Counted from the stretch's first letter, positions 1-7,691 are shown. The stretch is DNA of 64,000 bases from Acidobacteriota bacterium (GCA_022340665.1 JAJDNM010000062.1:1-64000), one strand, 5' to 3'. The notes: generated by a model from the letters alone, not told the origin. Numbers and translations: made by a program.

Positions 1-158
1 GGCACCGCACGTTCCGGTGTTCGGCCCCCCGGCTCTTCGTGGGGAAGCCGTAACGGCTGCTCCACATCCGGCCCGGAAATCATCACCCACGAATCGTTGG
101 GCACGTGTCTCGCGTGTCGGGCAGCCGATCGACGACAATCCTCTAGAGCGTGCTCGAT
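1..158. other. Left edge, no gene recognised
   Basis: This stretch lies downstream of the first minus-strand gene. Only short frames without recognisable protein character cross it. I see no RNA gene, terminator with a T-run or repeat. It may hold the 3' flank of the operon that ends at 159. Confidence 0.5.
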
Positions 159-572
159 TTAACCGGACCCGGTGCCGTCGAGGAGGGTGTCGAGCACCGC
201 CAGCAGGGTTTCGCGGTCGACCGGTTTGCCGAGCACGCCGTCCGGACCGCGAACACCTTCGTGCGCACCGAGGTACGACTGGCAGTCGTCCTCGAGCAGG
301 GTGTCGTTGCCCGTCACAACGACCATCGGCACCTCGCTCCATTTCGGATCGCGGCGCAACGACACCAGGAGGTCGAGGCCGGACTTGCCCGGCAGCAGGG
401 CATCGATGAGGATCACCTCCGGTTGGAACTCATCCAACATTCCGCGAGCGGTCGAGCAGCGGCCGGCGGTCTTCACCGCGAAGCCCTCATCCTCCAGGAA
501 GAACGAAAGGTAATCGACAATATCGGGGTCGTCGTCGACGATCAGAACCCGCCGCTCGGATCCCGCCATCAC
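159..572 (-). CDS. Single-domain response regulator (receiver only)
   Basis: 137 aa CheY-like receiver with no output domain. The acidic pair (VDDDPD, near residue 13), the phospho-acceptor Asp in LIDALLPG, the Thr in VVVTGN and the Lys in LGKPVD are all present, so it should be phosphorylatable. Its start ATG overlaps the stop of the upstream histidine kinase by 4 nt (ATGA), so the two are translationally coupled and this is probably the kinase's partner. Its C-terminal LGKPVDRETL closely resembles LGKPVDEDKL in the receiver fused to the iron-sulfur protein two genes upstream, suggesting they share kinase or phosphatase. With no DNA-binding domain, it probably acts by protein contact or phosphate relay. 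Confidence 0.9.
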   Translation of the reverse strand: MMAGSERRVLIVDDDPDIVDYLSFFLEDEGFAVKTAGRCSTARGMLDEFQPEVILIDALLPGKSGLDLLVSLRRDPKWSEVPMVVVTGNDTLLEDDCQSYLGAHEGVRGPDGVLGKPVDRETLLAVLDTLLDGTGSG

Positions 573-2047
573 TCGATGGCCTCTTCCTCGGGCTGGATGC
601 TCGGCTTGGCGTCCAGCGGCACGCGGACCAGGAAGCGGGTACCGCGACCTGGCTCGGATTCAACCTCGATCGTTCCGCCATGCTTGTCGACGATCTTGTT
701 CGAGATGAAGAGACCGAGCCCGGTGCCCTTGATGCCCTTGGACGAGAAGAACAGCGAGAAGATCTTTTCGCGCGTCTCTCGATCCATCCCGAGGCCGTTG
801 TCCTCCACCTCGATGATCATCCACGGCTCCTCGCGCCGGACATCGAGCCGGATCCAGTGGTCGCCCTTGTCCTTGTCCATCCGACACGCGTCCAAGGAGT
901 TCTCGAGCAGGTTCAGCAGCATCGCGCGAATCGCCTGCGGATCGCCAGCAAAGATGCCGGTATCCTCGGCAAGATCGATCCTGACCTCGGTGTCGGCATC
1001 GCTCGCCTTCTTTTCAAGGCCTGCCCGAAACTCGGCGACGATGGCCTGTAGATCGACATCCTCGACCACCAGCTCGCGGTCCTTGGCGTAGTAGAGAATG
1101 TCGAGCACCATCGAGCGAATCCTCTCCACGTTGCGCTGGACCATCTCCCAGCCCTTCTCGACCCGCTCCGGCTTGTCTTTGGCGAATCCCGAATTGACCA
1201 TGTAGATGCCGCCGTCGAGACCCGTGAGCAGGCCCTTGATGCCGTGCGAGATTGAACCCACCAGCAGACCGATCGACGCCAGCTGCGATTGCAGCTCGCG
1301 AATCTGGGTGATGTCGATACACATCTCGATCACTGCCTCGACCTCGCCATCAGCGTTGCGGAGGGGCGCCGTCGTGCAGAGACCGTTGAGCTTTTCGCCA
1401 TCCTCGGTGAAAAGGATTTCTTCGTGCTCCCTGGTCACTCCGTCGTCGAAGGTCTGCTGCATGGGACACACCAGGCACTGCTCGTCCCGGTGCTTGTACA
1501 TCTTGAAGCAGCTCTGACCGATCGGATCGCCGAAGGTCTCGCGGAAGCGGCGGTTGGCGTGCTGGATGACCCGGTCCGGGCCCTGCACGGTGATGAAGCA
1601 GGGCACTTCCTCGAAGAGCTGGGCGAGTCGTTCCTGGGACCGCTGAAGTTCGCTTTGAAGCTGCTTGACCTCGGCGATGTCGGTGTGCATCTCCATCACG
1701 GCGACGATCTCCTCGGAATCATCCCTGATGGCGGTTGTGTGGACCATGACCGGCACTTCCCGCCCGTCCTTGGTCGTCAGGAGTTGCTCTGAGGGGTGGG
1801 TCTGGCCGTCCAAGAAGGTCGCCTCGACCGGGCAGTTTGGGCAGACCTCGTCTCGTCCCTTGTAGACCCTGTAACAGTACTGCCCGATCCGCTCACCAAA
1901 ATCCTCACGAAACTTTCGGTTCCCGTCGATGATCCGGAAATCCCGGTCGTGCACTGACAGGTAACAGGGCATTTCCTCCCAATACTTCTGGTACGGGGAC
2001 TCTGGCTCGCCCAGCCCTTTGGGAATGGTCAGCTGGACCTTGTCCAC
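569..2047 (-). CDS. Double-PAS soluble histidine kinase with duplicated four-Cys pattern
   Basis: 492 aa cytoplasmic sensor kinase; no membrane segment is visible. PAS 1 covers about residues 20-125 and PAS 2 about 143-250, joined by a short coiled coil. Each PAS carries cysteines in the same spacing: C28/C58/C69/C72 and C150/C180/C191/C194 (gaps 30, 11, 3), with the shared context RDExCxxCP. This suggests a metal or iron-sulfur site in each. The HisKA His is H268 (SISHGIKGLL). The ATPase domain has the N box (LLENSLDAC), G1 (EDNGLGMD), F box (FSSKGIKGTG) and G2 (GTGLGLFIS). It follows the HdrD-like/receiver fusion by 39 nt and overlaps the downstream receiver gene. Redox sensing is inferred from the cysteines and the operon. 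Confidence 0.9.
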   Translation of the reverse strand: MDKVQLTIPKGLGEPESPYQKYWEEMPCYLSVHDRDFRIIDGNRKFREDFGERIGQYCYRVYKGRDEVCPNCPVEATFLDGQTHPSEQLLTTKDGREVPVMVHTTAIRDDSEEIVAVMEMHTDIAEVKQLQSELQRSQERLAQLFEEVPCFITVQGPDRVIQHANRRFRETFGDPIGQSCFKMYKHRDEQCLVCPMQQTFDDGVTREHEEILFTEDGEKLNGLCTTAPLRNADGEVEAVIEMCIDITQIRELQSQLASIGLLVGSISHGIKGLLTGLDGGIYMVNSGFAKDKPERVEKGWEMVQRNVERIRSMVLDILYYAKDRELVVEDVDLQAIVAEFRAGLEKKASDADTEVRIDLAEDTGIFAGDPQAIRAMLLNLLENSLDACRMDKDKGDHWIRLDVRREEPWMIIEVEDNGLGMDRETREKIFSLFFSSKGIKGTGLGLFISNKIVDKHGGTIEVESEPGRGTRFLVRVPLDAKPSIQPEEEAIE

Positions 2048-2086
2048 GCGGTCACTTCCTTTCTCGTCCAGGCAGGTCGGGTCGGC

Positions 2087-3853
2087 TCAGTTTGCCTTTT
2101 CCTTCCGGTGCTCGACGATGTGATGGGCGTAGGCCACCAGTTTGTCCTCGTCCACTGGCTTGCCGAGATATCCCTCGGGCGGCGGCACCGGCCGATCGTA
2201 GATCACCTGCCGGAATTCCGGGTGACCGGTGACCACACACACCGGGATTTCCTCGGTGGCCGGATCCGACCGCAGCTCGACGAAAGCTTCAACGCCGTCC
2301 TTGCCCGGCATAGACAGATCGAGGCTGATGAGGTCCGGCTGATACTCGCGTGCCTTGGCGAGGGCTTCGTCGCCGTCGGTCGCCGTCTCGACCTCGGCCC
2401 CGGCATCCTCGAAGACCATCGTGAGGAAGGCTCGAACGTCCTCCTCGTCATCCACCACCAGAATCTTGCGGCCGGCGAGCGGTTCCTTCTCCGCTACCTT
2501 CTTCACCTCGAGGTCGCCCGGCTTCAGCTCGTCGGGGATCTTCTCCGGCTCTTCGATGATCAGCGCGTTGGCGACCAGGTTGACCAGCTGCTTGACCTCG
2601 CAGTCGAGCTTGTAATGCTTAATCAGGTCGTTGAGGCCGTCGACGCAGTTGTGGCAACTGGTGACCACCACCTTGGCTCCGGTGGCGCGGATCTGGTCGG
2701 CCTTGATCTTGGCCGACTCTAGACGCCGCGGCGTGTACTCCGACATCGACATCGCGCCGCCGCCGCCCGTGCAGCAGTAGTTTTCGGCACGATTCGGATA
2801 CATCTCCTGAAAGTCCATCGACACCAGTTTCAGGAGCTCTCGTGGCTCCTCGAAGAAACCACCGCTGCGTGCGTTGTTGCACGAGTCATGGAAGGTCATC
2901 CTCTCCGGGTTCTTGGTCGGGTCGACCTTGATCTTGCCCTCCTTGATGTAGTCCAGCATCGTCTGGACCGACGTCTCCATCGGCACCGGTTCGGTCTCAG
3001 CAGCCCAGTTGACACCTTCGAAGCGGGTCGAGCGGAAGCCATGGCCACACTCGGAGATGACGATCTTGTCCACGCCGAGTTCGCGCGCCTTTTCATACTC
3101 CCTCTTGGCGCACGCACCACCGAGCTGATCATCGCCCGAGAACAGGCCGAAATTGGTGTTATCCCAACCCTCCTCGGGCATGGTCCAGTCCTCACCCGCC
3201 GCCCAGAAGATCAGCGCCGCCTCCTTGATGGTACGCGGGTCGTACTTCACCTCACGGGGATTGATGCAATACATTACATTGGCGCCCTTCTTCTCGACCG
3301 GGATCGTGGCTTCGTCGTGGCCAAGGTCCTCCTCGAGCTCCTCCGACATCCACTCAAGGGTGTCGAGGTAGTCCTCCTTGAGGACGCCCATCTGATTGCC
3401 GAGCTCCCACTGGTCTTTGGAAACCACCCGCACCCCCTCGGGCATGACGCCGACGTGTGCCAGCAAACCGCGCATGATGCGGTTGAGGGTCGCCGTATCG
3501 ACACCCATCGGGCAGCTGAGGGTGCAGCGGCGACAGTTGGTGCACGTGCCGAAGGCGATGTCCTTGAGCGTCTCGAGGTCATCGTCGGTCAGCGGTACTT
3601 TGTCCGCTCCCACCCACCAGGGAAAGGTCTTGCCCGTCCAATCGTGGTTGGCCTTGAAGAGCTTGCGCAGCTGGTCGGCCTTGTACGACGGGGTCATCTT
3701 GTGGTCATCCGGAAATGCGAGCACGTAGTGACAGGATTCGTCACACATCCCGCAGTGCACGCAGCCAACCAACGAGCCGACCACCTGACGATTGAGCTTC
3801 TTCGCCAGCTGCTCTTCCATCATCTTGATTTTGTGTGTCTTTTGCCTTGCCAC
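2087..3853 (-). CDS. HdrD/DsrK-like iron-sulfur oxidoreductase fused to a C-terminal receiver domain
   Basis: 588 aa. N-terminal ferredoxin-type cysteines C31/C34/C37/C41 and C104/C107/C110/C114 should bind two [4Fe-4S] clusters. One full CCG domain follows (C325, C360-C361, C400, C403), the type that holds the catalytic noncubane cluster in heterodisulfide reductase HdrB/HdrD and DsrK. An earlier half-domain (C196, C269) is degenerate. After a linker near 440-460, residues 462-585 form a complete receiver: D468/D469, phospho-acceptor D512 (SLDLSMPG), T542, K565 (LGKPVD). HdrD, DsrK and HmeD proteins normally end after the CCG domains, so the receiver is a fusion. The gene lies 9 nt after the DsrM-like membrane subunit and 39 nt before the histidine kinase. 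RBS GGAGGC precedes the ATG. The thiol/disulfide substrate is unknown. Confidence 0.9.
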   Translation of the reverse strand: MARQKTHKIKMMEEQLAKKLNRQVVGSLVGCVHCGMCDESCHYVLAFPDDHKMTPSYKADQLRKLFKANHDWTGKTFPWWVGADKVPLTDDDLETLKDIAFGTCTNCRRCTLSCPMGVDTATLNRIMRGLLAHVGVMPEGVRVVSKDQWELGNQMGVLKEDYLDTLEWMSEELEEDLGHDEATIPVEKKGANVMYCINPREVKYDPRTIKEAALIFWAAGEDWTMPEEGWDNTNFGLFSGDDQLGGACAKREYEKARELGVDKIVISECGHGFRSTRFEGVNWAAETEPVPMETSVQTMLDYIKEGKIKVDPTKNPERMTFHDSCNNARSGGFFEEPRELLKLVSMDFQEMYPNRAENYCCTGGGGAMSMSEYTPRRLESAKIKADQIRATGAKVVVTSCHNCVDGLNDLIKHYKLDCEVKQLVNLVANALIIEEPEKIPDELKPGDLEVKKVAEKEPLAGRKILVVDDEEDVRAFLTMVFEDAGAEVETATDGDEALAKAREYQPDLISLDLSMPGKDGVEAFVELRSDPATEEIPVCVVTGHPEFRQVIYDRPVPPPEGYLGKPVDEDKLVAYAHHIVEHRKEKAN

Positions 3854-3862
3854 CGTTGCCTC

Positions 3863-4555
3863 CTAACCTCGAACGACCGGATAGCTGCCGCGCTGCCCGA
3901 GGGCCCGACCGATGTATGTCCGGGTGAATGGATAGTAGAGATAGTGTGAGATTTTCGAGAACGGAACATAGAGCAGGAAAAAGCTCGTCAGGTAGAGGTA
4001 AGCGATCAGCAGGTTTTCGCTCGTCATTCCCCAGATTCCCATCAGATAGGCCTGCGTGCATGCGCCGAGCCCGAACCAGATGGTCAGCATCACGAGCGAG
4101 AAGTAATCGTCGGGAGTGCTGATCAACTTCATCAGTGGCCGCAAGACTCTTCGCCCAATCCGGTAGAGCGCGACGATGAACGCAGCGACGAGAAAGACGA
4201 TCATCGTCCAACCCACCACCGGGATGCGCAGGAAGTCGGGCGCGATAGTGCTGACGAAGGCGAGGGTGATGCCCGCTACGACCCCGAGGTGGAAGATCAC
4301 GAAGCTGAGGTAGAAGATGAAGCCCTTGGGCTTGCGGGTGCTCTCCATCGACCATGGCATGGCGACGTTGAACAAGGAGTAACGGGCTCCTCGTTTCTTG
4401 TCCGATTGCGTCGGGTTGCCAGGCATCGATCTGTCCTTGGCAAGCGTGAACGACGTCAGCCAGCGAATCTTCAGTGTGTAGACGATTGCCATCACCACGA
4501 GTGAGATCCAATGGACAACCTCCGCGGTGTGCAGTGCAGTACTCACTTCGTGCAT
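3863..4555 (-). CDS. DsrM/HmeC/NarI-like membrane cytochrome b subunit
   Basis: 230 aa with about five hydrophobic segments (roughly 13-31, 80-101, 112-133, 150-172, 178-203). Candidate heme ligands are His near H15 and H89 (IFHLG) and the conserved-looking SHYLYYPF near 207, the pattern at the end of NarI- and DsrM-type subunits. Family role: a b-type cytochrome that exchanges electrons between the quinone pool and a cytoplasmic iron-sulfur partner, here surely the HdrD-like protein encoded 9 nt downstream. One nucleotide separates it from the macro-domain gene upstream, so they are co-transcribed. There is no DsrJ, DsrO or DsrP-like gene nearby, so this is a minimal two-subunit (MK-type) complex rather than the full sulfite-reduction complex. 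Confidence 0.85.
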   Translation of the reverse strand: MHEVSTALHTAEVVHWISLVVMAIVYTLKIRWLTSFTLAKDRSMPGNPTQSDKKRGARYSLFNVAMPWSMESTRKPKGFIFYLSFVIFHLGVVAGITLAFVSTIAPDFLRIPVVGWTMIVFLVAAFIVALYRIGRRVLRPLMKLISTPDDYFSLVMLTIWFGLGACTQAYLMGIWGMTSENLLIAYLYLTSFFLLYVPFSKISHYLYYPFTRTYIGRALGQRGSYPVVRG

Positions 4556-4556
4556 C

Positions 4557-5084
4557 TCACTCTCCTTCCTCGATCTTCGCCTTGAACGGATTGAACTCTC
4601 GATTGTCGGGCGCGACGATCAACACCTCTACGAGCGTGCCGCCGTTGGCCAGATGCTTCGAGATCGTGTCTACCATCACTCTGCTGCACATATCGAGCGG
4701 GACCTGGTAGAGCCCGGTGCCGATCGGCGGAAAAGCCAGTCGTTTGATACCCTTCTCCTCGGCCCGAGACAGGGCCGATTTAACGGTCTTGCGAAGCTTT
4801 CCCTCCTCATCCTCTTCGCGGAACTTCGGGCCGTTGGCATGGATGATCCAGTCGGCCTTGAGGGCGCCGGCCTCGGTCACCACCGCCTCACCCGTCGGGC
4901 AGCTGCCAATTTCGTCAAGCTGCTTCTGGATGACGATGCCCCCACGCTGCTGTATGGCACTACCGAAGCCCGATCCCAGTTTGACGTCTTCGGTGATGTC
5001 GAAGACGAAGGCCTCGACATCCATGTCCGTGATGTCTTCCCGAACCAGCCGCAGGACCTTGTTGCCGATCTGTTTCTCCGCCAT
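4557..5084 (-). CDS. Macro-domain protein (ADP-ribose-binding fold)
   Basis: 175 aa from the ATG at 5084, which has a strong RBS (GGAGGA); the open frame continues upstream but that part overlaps the Rrf2 gene. The macro fold is seen in the glycine-rich GSGFGSAIQQRGG loop and in PPIGTGLYQVPLD, both of which contact ADP-ribose in the family, and in IIHANGP. The usual catalytic/substrate Asn segment (NAAN) is replaced by FDIT, so classic hydrolase activity is doubtful and a binding role is more likely. It lies between the Rrf2 regulator (29 nt upstream) and the cytochrome subunit (1 nt downstream). It may sense an NAD-derived ligand for the redox operon; this is inference. Confidence 0.8.
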   Translation of the reverse strand: MAEKQIGNKVLRLVREDITDMDVEAFVFDITEDVKLGSGFGSAIQQRGGIVIQKQLDEIGSCPTGEAVVTEAGALKADWIIHANGPKFREEDEEGKLRKTVKSALSRAEEKGIKRLAFPPIGTGLYQVPLDMCSRVMVDTISKHLANGGTLVEVLIVAPDNREFNPFKAKIEEGE

Positions 5085-5113
5085 GACTGTCCTCCATGCT
5101 CTTATGAGTCCTA

Positions 5114-5578
5114 TTACCCCGTTTCGAGTCCGACCAGCCTGCCGGTCACGGATCTGCCGGTTTCCTTCATCCATCCCGGATCGATGAGATCGGCCAGGTT
5201 GTACTCTTCCAAAACCTCTCCAACCCGAAGGTTGATCATCGCGTAGACGACTCGACACTCACAGGATTCAGCCCTCGGGCATGATTCGGGTTCCTCGATG
5301 CAGTCGACGACGCAGATCGGACCGATGGTTGCCTCGATAATTTGGCGGATGGAGATGTCCTCCGGCGACGAGGAGAGCTTGTAGCCCCCGTGGCGCCCCG
5401 CGACACCGCGAACCAGTCCGGCGTTGCGGAGAGACAACGCGACTTGCTCGAGGTACCCGTGAGAGATTCCTGTGCGTTCGGCGACCGACGCCAGGCTGAT
5501 TGGCGTATCGGCGCCGCCTCTCCGTGCAAGATCGAGCATCATCCGGAGGGCATAACGGCCGCGAGTTGAAATCTTCAT
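5114..5578 (-). CDS. Rrf2-family (IscR-type) transcriptional regulator
   Basis: 154 aa. The N-terminal winged helix starts MKISTRGRYALRMML, typical of Rrf2/IscR. The central loop holds C89, C93, C100, C106 and C108; IscR, NsrR and RsrR use three such cysteines to bind an iron-sulfur cluster, so a redox-, iron- or NO-responsive cluster is likely. It is first in the minus-strand redox operon and is divergent from a receiver gene at 5731, so it may control both. No Shine-Dalgarno precedes the ATG, and a plausible -10 ends only about 9 nt upstream, so the transcript may be almost leaderless. The start matches the family's usual N-terminus. Confidence 0.9.
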   Translation of the reverse strand: MKISTRGRYALRMMLDLARRGGADTPISLASVAERTGISHGYLEQVALSLRNAGLVRGVAGRHGGYKLSSSPEDISIRQIIEATIGPICVVDCIEEPESCPRAESCECRVVYAMINLRVGEVLEEYNLADLIDPGWMKETGRSVTGRLVGLETG

Positions 5579-5587
5579 CGTGGACTG

Positions 5588-5616
5588 AAGATATTCCTAT
5601 TATTCATACCTGTCAA
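5588..5616 (-). promoter_or_regulatory. Putative promoter of the Rrf2-led redox operon
   Basis: On the minus strand a perfect -35 TTGACA (5611-5616) and TATCTT (5588-5593) are separated by 17 nt. The whole 5579-5665 stretch is strikingly AT-rich for this genome and contains the related strings CCTATTATT and AGGAAATAAT flanking the -35, a possible Rrf2 operator. Inferred, not proven. Confidence 0.5.
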
Positions 5617-5730
5617 CTAGGAAATAATATATTCATCATTAATCTCAATCTCAACAAAATATTGACATTGTGGCGCCTTCGTTGGAGGTGCTATCGTGTT
5701 GCCGGAGAATGGCCGATCGAGGAGGCATTG

Positions 5731-6120
5731 ATGGCACCGAAAACAGCCGTGATCATCGACGACGAACCGGATATCACGACCTATTTCTCGACTCTCTTGA
5801 CCGATGCTGGATGGAAGGTTCGCACCGCCAACGATCCCAACGAGGGCATCACACTGGCCCGGGAGGATCCGCCTGCGGTCGTCATGTTGGATGTGATGAT
5901 GCCCGAACGCGGGGGCCTCAGCACCCTGATCGCACTGCGCAAGGACGAGCGGACGGCTAAGATCCCGGTCGTGCTCGTGACCGGCATCCAGGAAAGCCTC
6001 AAAGCGGATTTCGGCGACTTTCTCGATCGGTTCAAGAAATACCACCCAGATGCATACCTGCAGAAACCGATCAACGAGGATGAACTGCTTCAGACCCTGG
6101 CCAAGGTCACTGGCGAGTAG
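5731..6120 (+). CDS. Single-domain response regulator, divergent from the redox operon
   Basis: 129 aa receiver with no output domain. The ATG at 5731 is chosen because GGAGG lies 6 nt upstream; the longer open frame runs into the AT-rich promoter region. Acidic pair in IIDDEPD, phospho-acceptor Asp in VMLDVMMPERGG, Thr in LVTGI and Lys in LQKPINEDEL are all present. It is divergent from the Rrf2 gene and is the third receiver of the same sub-type within 6 kb. Its 3' end overlaps the convergent glycosylase gene by 14 nt. No kinase adjoins it on this strand, so the PAS kinase at 569-2047 is the obvious candidate donor. Confidence 0.88.
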   Translation: MAPKTAVIIDDEPDITTYFSTLLTDAGWKVRTANDPNEGITLAREDPPAVVMLDVMMPERGGLSTLIALRKDERTAKIPVVLVTGIQESLKADFGDFLDRFKKYHPDAYLQKPINEDELLQTLAKVTGE

Positions 6121-6733
6121 GCCGCACGCTTTCCCGAACCTGCACGAGGCGCAGCGGCCACGAGGCCGCATCACCGGCGTAATTGACTCCAACCCTCGGT
6201 GTGCGGCGCACGTGATCTTCCGGCACCTCGATGCCGTCATCGCAGATTCTGATTGGGGAGTCCGGAACGCACAGATCGATTCCGTTGTCGGCAGTGGTGA
6301 TCGCGAGAGCCTGGCACAGCTTGCCCGGGCCGTCAGTCAGCGACCCCTCCCCCACCCTCGGACCACGGCGTAATCGAGCGAGTTCGAGGCCCTCTTGAAC
6401 GATACCGCCACGGATGAGGACCGCCTCCGGCCGACCGGGGCCGACCGTCACCACGTTGAGGCAGCTGTGGAGTCCGTAGACGAGGTAAACGTAGGCATGG
6501 CCAGCCTCACCCCACATGGTCTCGGTGCGCAACGTCCGACGGCCACCGAAGGTGTGGCAGGCGGGATCCTCGATCCCGAGATATGCTTCGACCTCGGTGA
6601 GTCTCAAAACGACATTTCCTGCGGGGCCGGTGCGGATCAGCAGCTTGCCGAGGAGTTCGCGCGCGACCGCCTCGGTGTTACGCTGGTAGAAGTCGCGCAG
6701 AATCACAGGAGGATACGACATGGGTTCAACCAT
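6107..6733 (-). CDS. DNA-3-methyladenine glycosylase, AAG/MPG type
   Basis: About 208 aa. Excises alkylated purines in base excision repair. Family motifs: RELLGKLL near the N-terminus, TEVEAYLG with the catalytic Glu, DPACHTFGG, the MWGEAGHAYVYLVYGLH block, and the C-terminal TPRVGVNYAGDAA. Two starts are possible: ATG 6733 (MVEPMSYPP) with GGTGA 5 nt upstream, or ATG 6721 with no clear RBS. Either way the gene is divergent from, and overlaps, the epimerase gene at 6720: the internal start at 6721 and the epimerase ATG share the tetranucleotide CATG. Confidence 0.92.
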   Translation of the reverse strand: MVEPMSYPPVILRDFYQRNTEAVARELLGKLLIRTGPAGNVVLRLTEVEAYLGIEDPACHTFGGRRTLRTETMWGEAGHAYVYLVYGLHSCLNVVTVGPGRPEAVLIRGGIVQEGLELARLRRGPRVGEGSLTDGPGKLCQALAITTADNGIDLCVPDSPIRICDDGIEVPEDHVRRTPRVGVNYAGDAASWPLRLVQVRESVRPTRQ

Positions 6734-7646
6734 CTGTGTCACCGGCGGTGCCGGCTTTATCGGCAGCCACGTCGCCGATGCCCTGGTCCGTGACGGCCAC
6801 CGGGTGCTGATTGTGGACGACCTTTCGAGCGGGAGCAAGGACAACGTCCCGAAGGATTCGGAGCTTTTCGTGCTCGACGTGCGCTCCGAAGAGGCGGCCA
6901 AGCTCCTGGTTGAGCGAGAGGTCGAGATTCTCGTTCACCACGCGGCTCAGATGGACGTGCGGCGATCGGTCGCCGACCCTGTCTTCGACGCGGACGTCAA
7001 CATCCTCGGCCTGCTCAATCTCCTCGAAACAGCTCGAGGCCAGGCTTTGCGGCAGGTCATTTTCGCATCGACCGGCGGTGCGATCTACGGCGAGCAGGAG
7101 GAGTTCCCCGCCGACGAGAATCACCCCGTTCGACCGCTTTCGCCGTACGGGGTTGCCAAGCTGGCGTGCGAGCGGTACCTCTACTTCTTCCACTCGGAGT
7201 ACGGTCTCGATGCCACATGCCTCCGCTACGCAAACGTTTACGGCCCTCGGCAGAACCCGCACGGCGAAGCCGGGGTGGTGGCGATCTTCAGCCGCCGCCT
7301 GCTCGACGGAGAGGAGGCGGTTATCAACGGGGACGGGCTCCAGACACGCGACTATGTCTTCGTCGAGGACGTGGTTCGCGCGAATCTCGCGGCCCTCGAT
7401 CGGCCGGGATTCTTCATCTACAACGTGGGCACGGGGGTCGAAACCGACGTCAACAGCTTGTTCGACTACATCGCACAGGCGGTCGGATTCGACGGCGTTC
7501 CGACGCACGGCCCCGCCGCTGCCGGTGAACAACGACGGTCGAGCATCAGCTCCGAGCGGATCCTCGAGGAGCTGAGCGTGACGGCGGACACTCCGCTGTC
7601 GGAGGGCATCCCGACGACCGTCGAGTGGTTCAGAGATAACGTTTGA
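6720..7646 (+). CDS. NAD-dependent sugar epimerase/dehydratase (GalE-like)
   Basis: 308 aa extended short-chain dehydrogenase. NAD-binding GGAGFIGS is at residues 8-15, STGGAIYG places the catalytic Ser/Thr region, and YGVAK supplies the Tyr-Lys pair. The C-terminal part binds a nucleotide sugar; UDP-glucose 4-epimerase is the closest generic match but the exact substrate cannot be read from sequence. AGGAGG lies 7 nt before the ATG, inside the glycosylase coding region. The stop codon (7644-7646) is the first word of an AACGTTC-type repeat. It stands alone rather than in a sugar operon. Confidence 0.88.
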   Translation: MGSTICVTGGAGFIGSHVADALVRDGHRVLIVDDLSSGSKDNVPKDSELFVLDVRSEEAAKLLVEREVEILVHHAAQMDVRRSVADPVFDADVNILGLLNLLETARGQALRQVIFASTGGAIYGEQEEFPADENHPVRPLSPYGVAKLACERYLYFFHSEYGLDATCLRYANVYGPRQNPHGEAGVVAIFSRRLLDGEEAVINGDGLQTRDYVFVEDVVRANLAALDRPGFFIYNVGTGVETDVNSLFDYIAQAVGFDGVPTHGPAAAGEQRRSSISSERILEELSVTADTPLSEGIPTTVEWFRDNV

Positions 7647-7691
7647 CGTTCAACGTTCTAACGTTCAACGTTTAACGTTTAACGTTTAAAC
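7645..7691. repeat. Heptamer-word repeat, AACGTTC dialect (single arm)
   Basis: Seven consecutive degenerate words of the ACGTTCA/ACGTTTA type, almost all spaced 7 nt. It begins inside the epimerase stop codon. No complementary second arm is seen before the ferritin-like gene. The remaining gap to 7801 holds a 5-bp hairpin with a TTCG loop (7770-7783). Confidence 0.8.

Noticed and set aside
17-409. Plus-strand frame at the left edge
   Set aside because: Pro/Arg-rich composition, no RBS, and it overlaps the receiver gene antisense.
2888-3949. Long plus-strand open frame (353 codons) opposite the iron-sulfur protein gene
   Set aside because: It is the mirror frame of a strongly conserved coding region in GC-rich DNA, with no recognisable motif or RBS.
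2087-4555. Full dissimilatory sulfite-reduction (DsrMKJOP) complex
   Set aside because: Only MK-like subunits are present; no J, O, P, dsrAB or dsrC gene is in the window, so sulfate respiration cannot be claimed.
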